Assembly: GCF_003610895.1 (NCBI RefSeq)
Contig: NZ_MCAS01000005.1
Coordinates: forward strand, 62,001-126,000
Direction of reading: 5' to 3'
DNA length: 64,000 nucleotides
Source of the DNA: Paraburkholderia fungorum
GTDB taxonomy: Bacteria; Pseudomonadota; Gammaproteobacteria; Burkholderiales; Burkholderiaceae
Shown: positions 63,579 to 64,000 of the stretch, piece by piece
Numbering within the stretch: the first letter of the stretch is position 1
How the letters are laid out: each line of letters begins with the position of its first letter
Notes under the pieces: model-generated
The model's input: only the letters and a program-made list of their open reading frames with translations
What the model was told of the DNA's origin: nothing
The model's database searches: none
Translations under genes and position numbers: made by a program

Positions 63579-64000
63579 TCACGCTGCTTCGTGCAGCGGC
63601 TCGTGGGCGAGGCTGTAACGGGTGAAGATCCGATTGAGTGCAGGCAGTGGCGCGACATCCATCTCACCGCTGCCCGGATGCATGACGATCATCGCAACCG
63701 TCGCTGTCATCGTGTGGCGCGTACCCATGCGCGGCGGACGGCATACCGAGTAAGGCGTGCCGAACGCATCGAACAACGCGGCCTTGACCGCGTTACGGTC
63801 CACCTTGGGTGCTGCGTTCAGCAGCTGGCGCACGCGCCAGTCGCGGTAATAGCTGTCCGGCGAGTTCTCGCAACCCGTGTCGCGCAGCTTGGTGCGGGCG
63901 ACCGGGCTCATCCAGTGATTCGCGTGCACGATCAGTTGATCGTCGCCCGGATAGATCGGGAAAGCCTCGTCGGGCGCGCACTCGAAATCGATGCCGAAGC
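63579..64000 (-). CDS. C45-family acyltransferase/hydrolase, C-terminal part (partial)
   Basis: The gene runs off the right edge; only about 140 C-terminal residues are visible. FECAPDEAFPIYPGDDQLIVHANHW then GCENSPDSYYRDWRVRQLL and ARHTMTATVAMIVMHPGSGEM fit the acyl-coenzyme A:6-aminopenicillanic acid acyltransferase-like C45 family (the VHANHW and MTATVAMIVM patterns). The nucleophile Cys lies outside the window. It is the first gene of the likely three-gene operon with the hydrolase and transporter. Confidence 0.75.
   Translation of the reverse strand, partial: FGIDFECAPDEAFPIYPGDDQLIVHANHWMSPVARTKLRDTGCENSPDSYYRDWRVRQLLNAAPKVDRNAVKAALFDAFGTPYSVCRPPRMGTRHTMTATVAMIVMHPGSGEMDVAPLPALNRIFTRYSLAHEPLHEAA

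Overview
The window is high-GC chromosomal DNA whose gene content and order (gmk-rpoZ-relA/spoT with greB nearby, hemL-ribD-ribE, rph-rdgB-hemW, neutral OmpC-type porin, Bcr/CflA exporter) point to Paraburkholderia/Burkholderia, most likely Paraburkholderia. This is judged from protein resemblance and gene order; no search was run.

Layout. 0-3.7 kb: purine salvage/catabolism (xdhC, an adenosine/adenine deaminase, guaD). 3.8-23.1 kb: a complete aryl polyene (APE) pigment cluster. Its core is a minus-strand operon, translationally coupled almost throughout, of 16 genes: KS/chain-length factor, acyltransferase, two acyl carrier proteins, membrane protein, ligase-dehydratase fusion, glycosyltransferase-acyltransferase fusion, aromatic ammonia-lyase, thioesterase, LolA-like carrier, MMPL exporter, three ketosynthases, dehydratase and ketoreductase. 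Two small exported paralogues follow it, then a plus-strand methyltransferase and a divergent flavin halogenase-like gene. 23.8-39.8 kb: mostly housekeeping and small genes: DUF4136 lipoprotein, pepN, a higBA toxin-antitoxin pair, fbp, tRNA-Thr, a LysR/aldo-keto reductase divergent pair, secreted chorismate mutase, an exonuclease/GIY-YIG protein, a cold shock protein, a porin, greB, two identical tRNA-Arg genes and a DUF2591 gene. 39.9-47.4 kb: relA/spoT, rpoZ, gmk, yicC on the minus strand, then rph-rdgB-hemW and tRNA-Ser on the plus strand. 47.6-55.1 kb: small exported proteins, RidA, Bcr/CflA transporter, EVE-like protein, hemL, ribD, ribE.

55.04-61.05 kb: a roughly 6 kb genomic island inserted in the 3' end of ribE. 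A 29-bp perfect direct repeat of the ribE tail bounds it, and a second in-frame ribE tail survives at the right end. Each end also carries a pair of TGACGGTAT motifs with identical 12-bp phasing, resembling tyrosine-recombinase arm sites, but no integrase gene is visible. Inside are plasmid/ICE-type minus-strand genes, one of them a frameshifted paralogue. There are also two lower-GC plus-strand cargo genes: a coiled-coil, single-membrane-helix protein and a permuted papain/NlpC-P60-like (YiiX type) hydrolase. This pair is the best candidate for an undescribed system in the window; a role in defence is inference only.

61.2-64.0 kb: a probable minus-strand operon of a C45-family acyltransferase/hydrolase (cut by the window end), an alpha/beta hydrolase and an MHS-family transporter.
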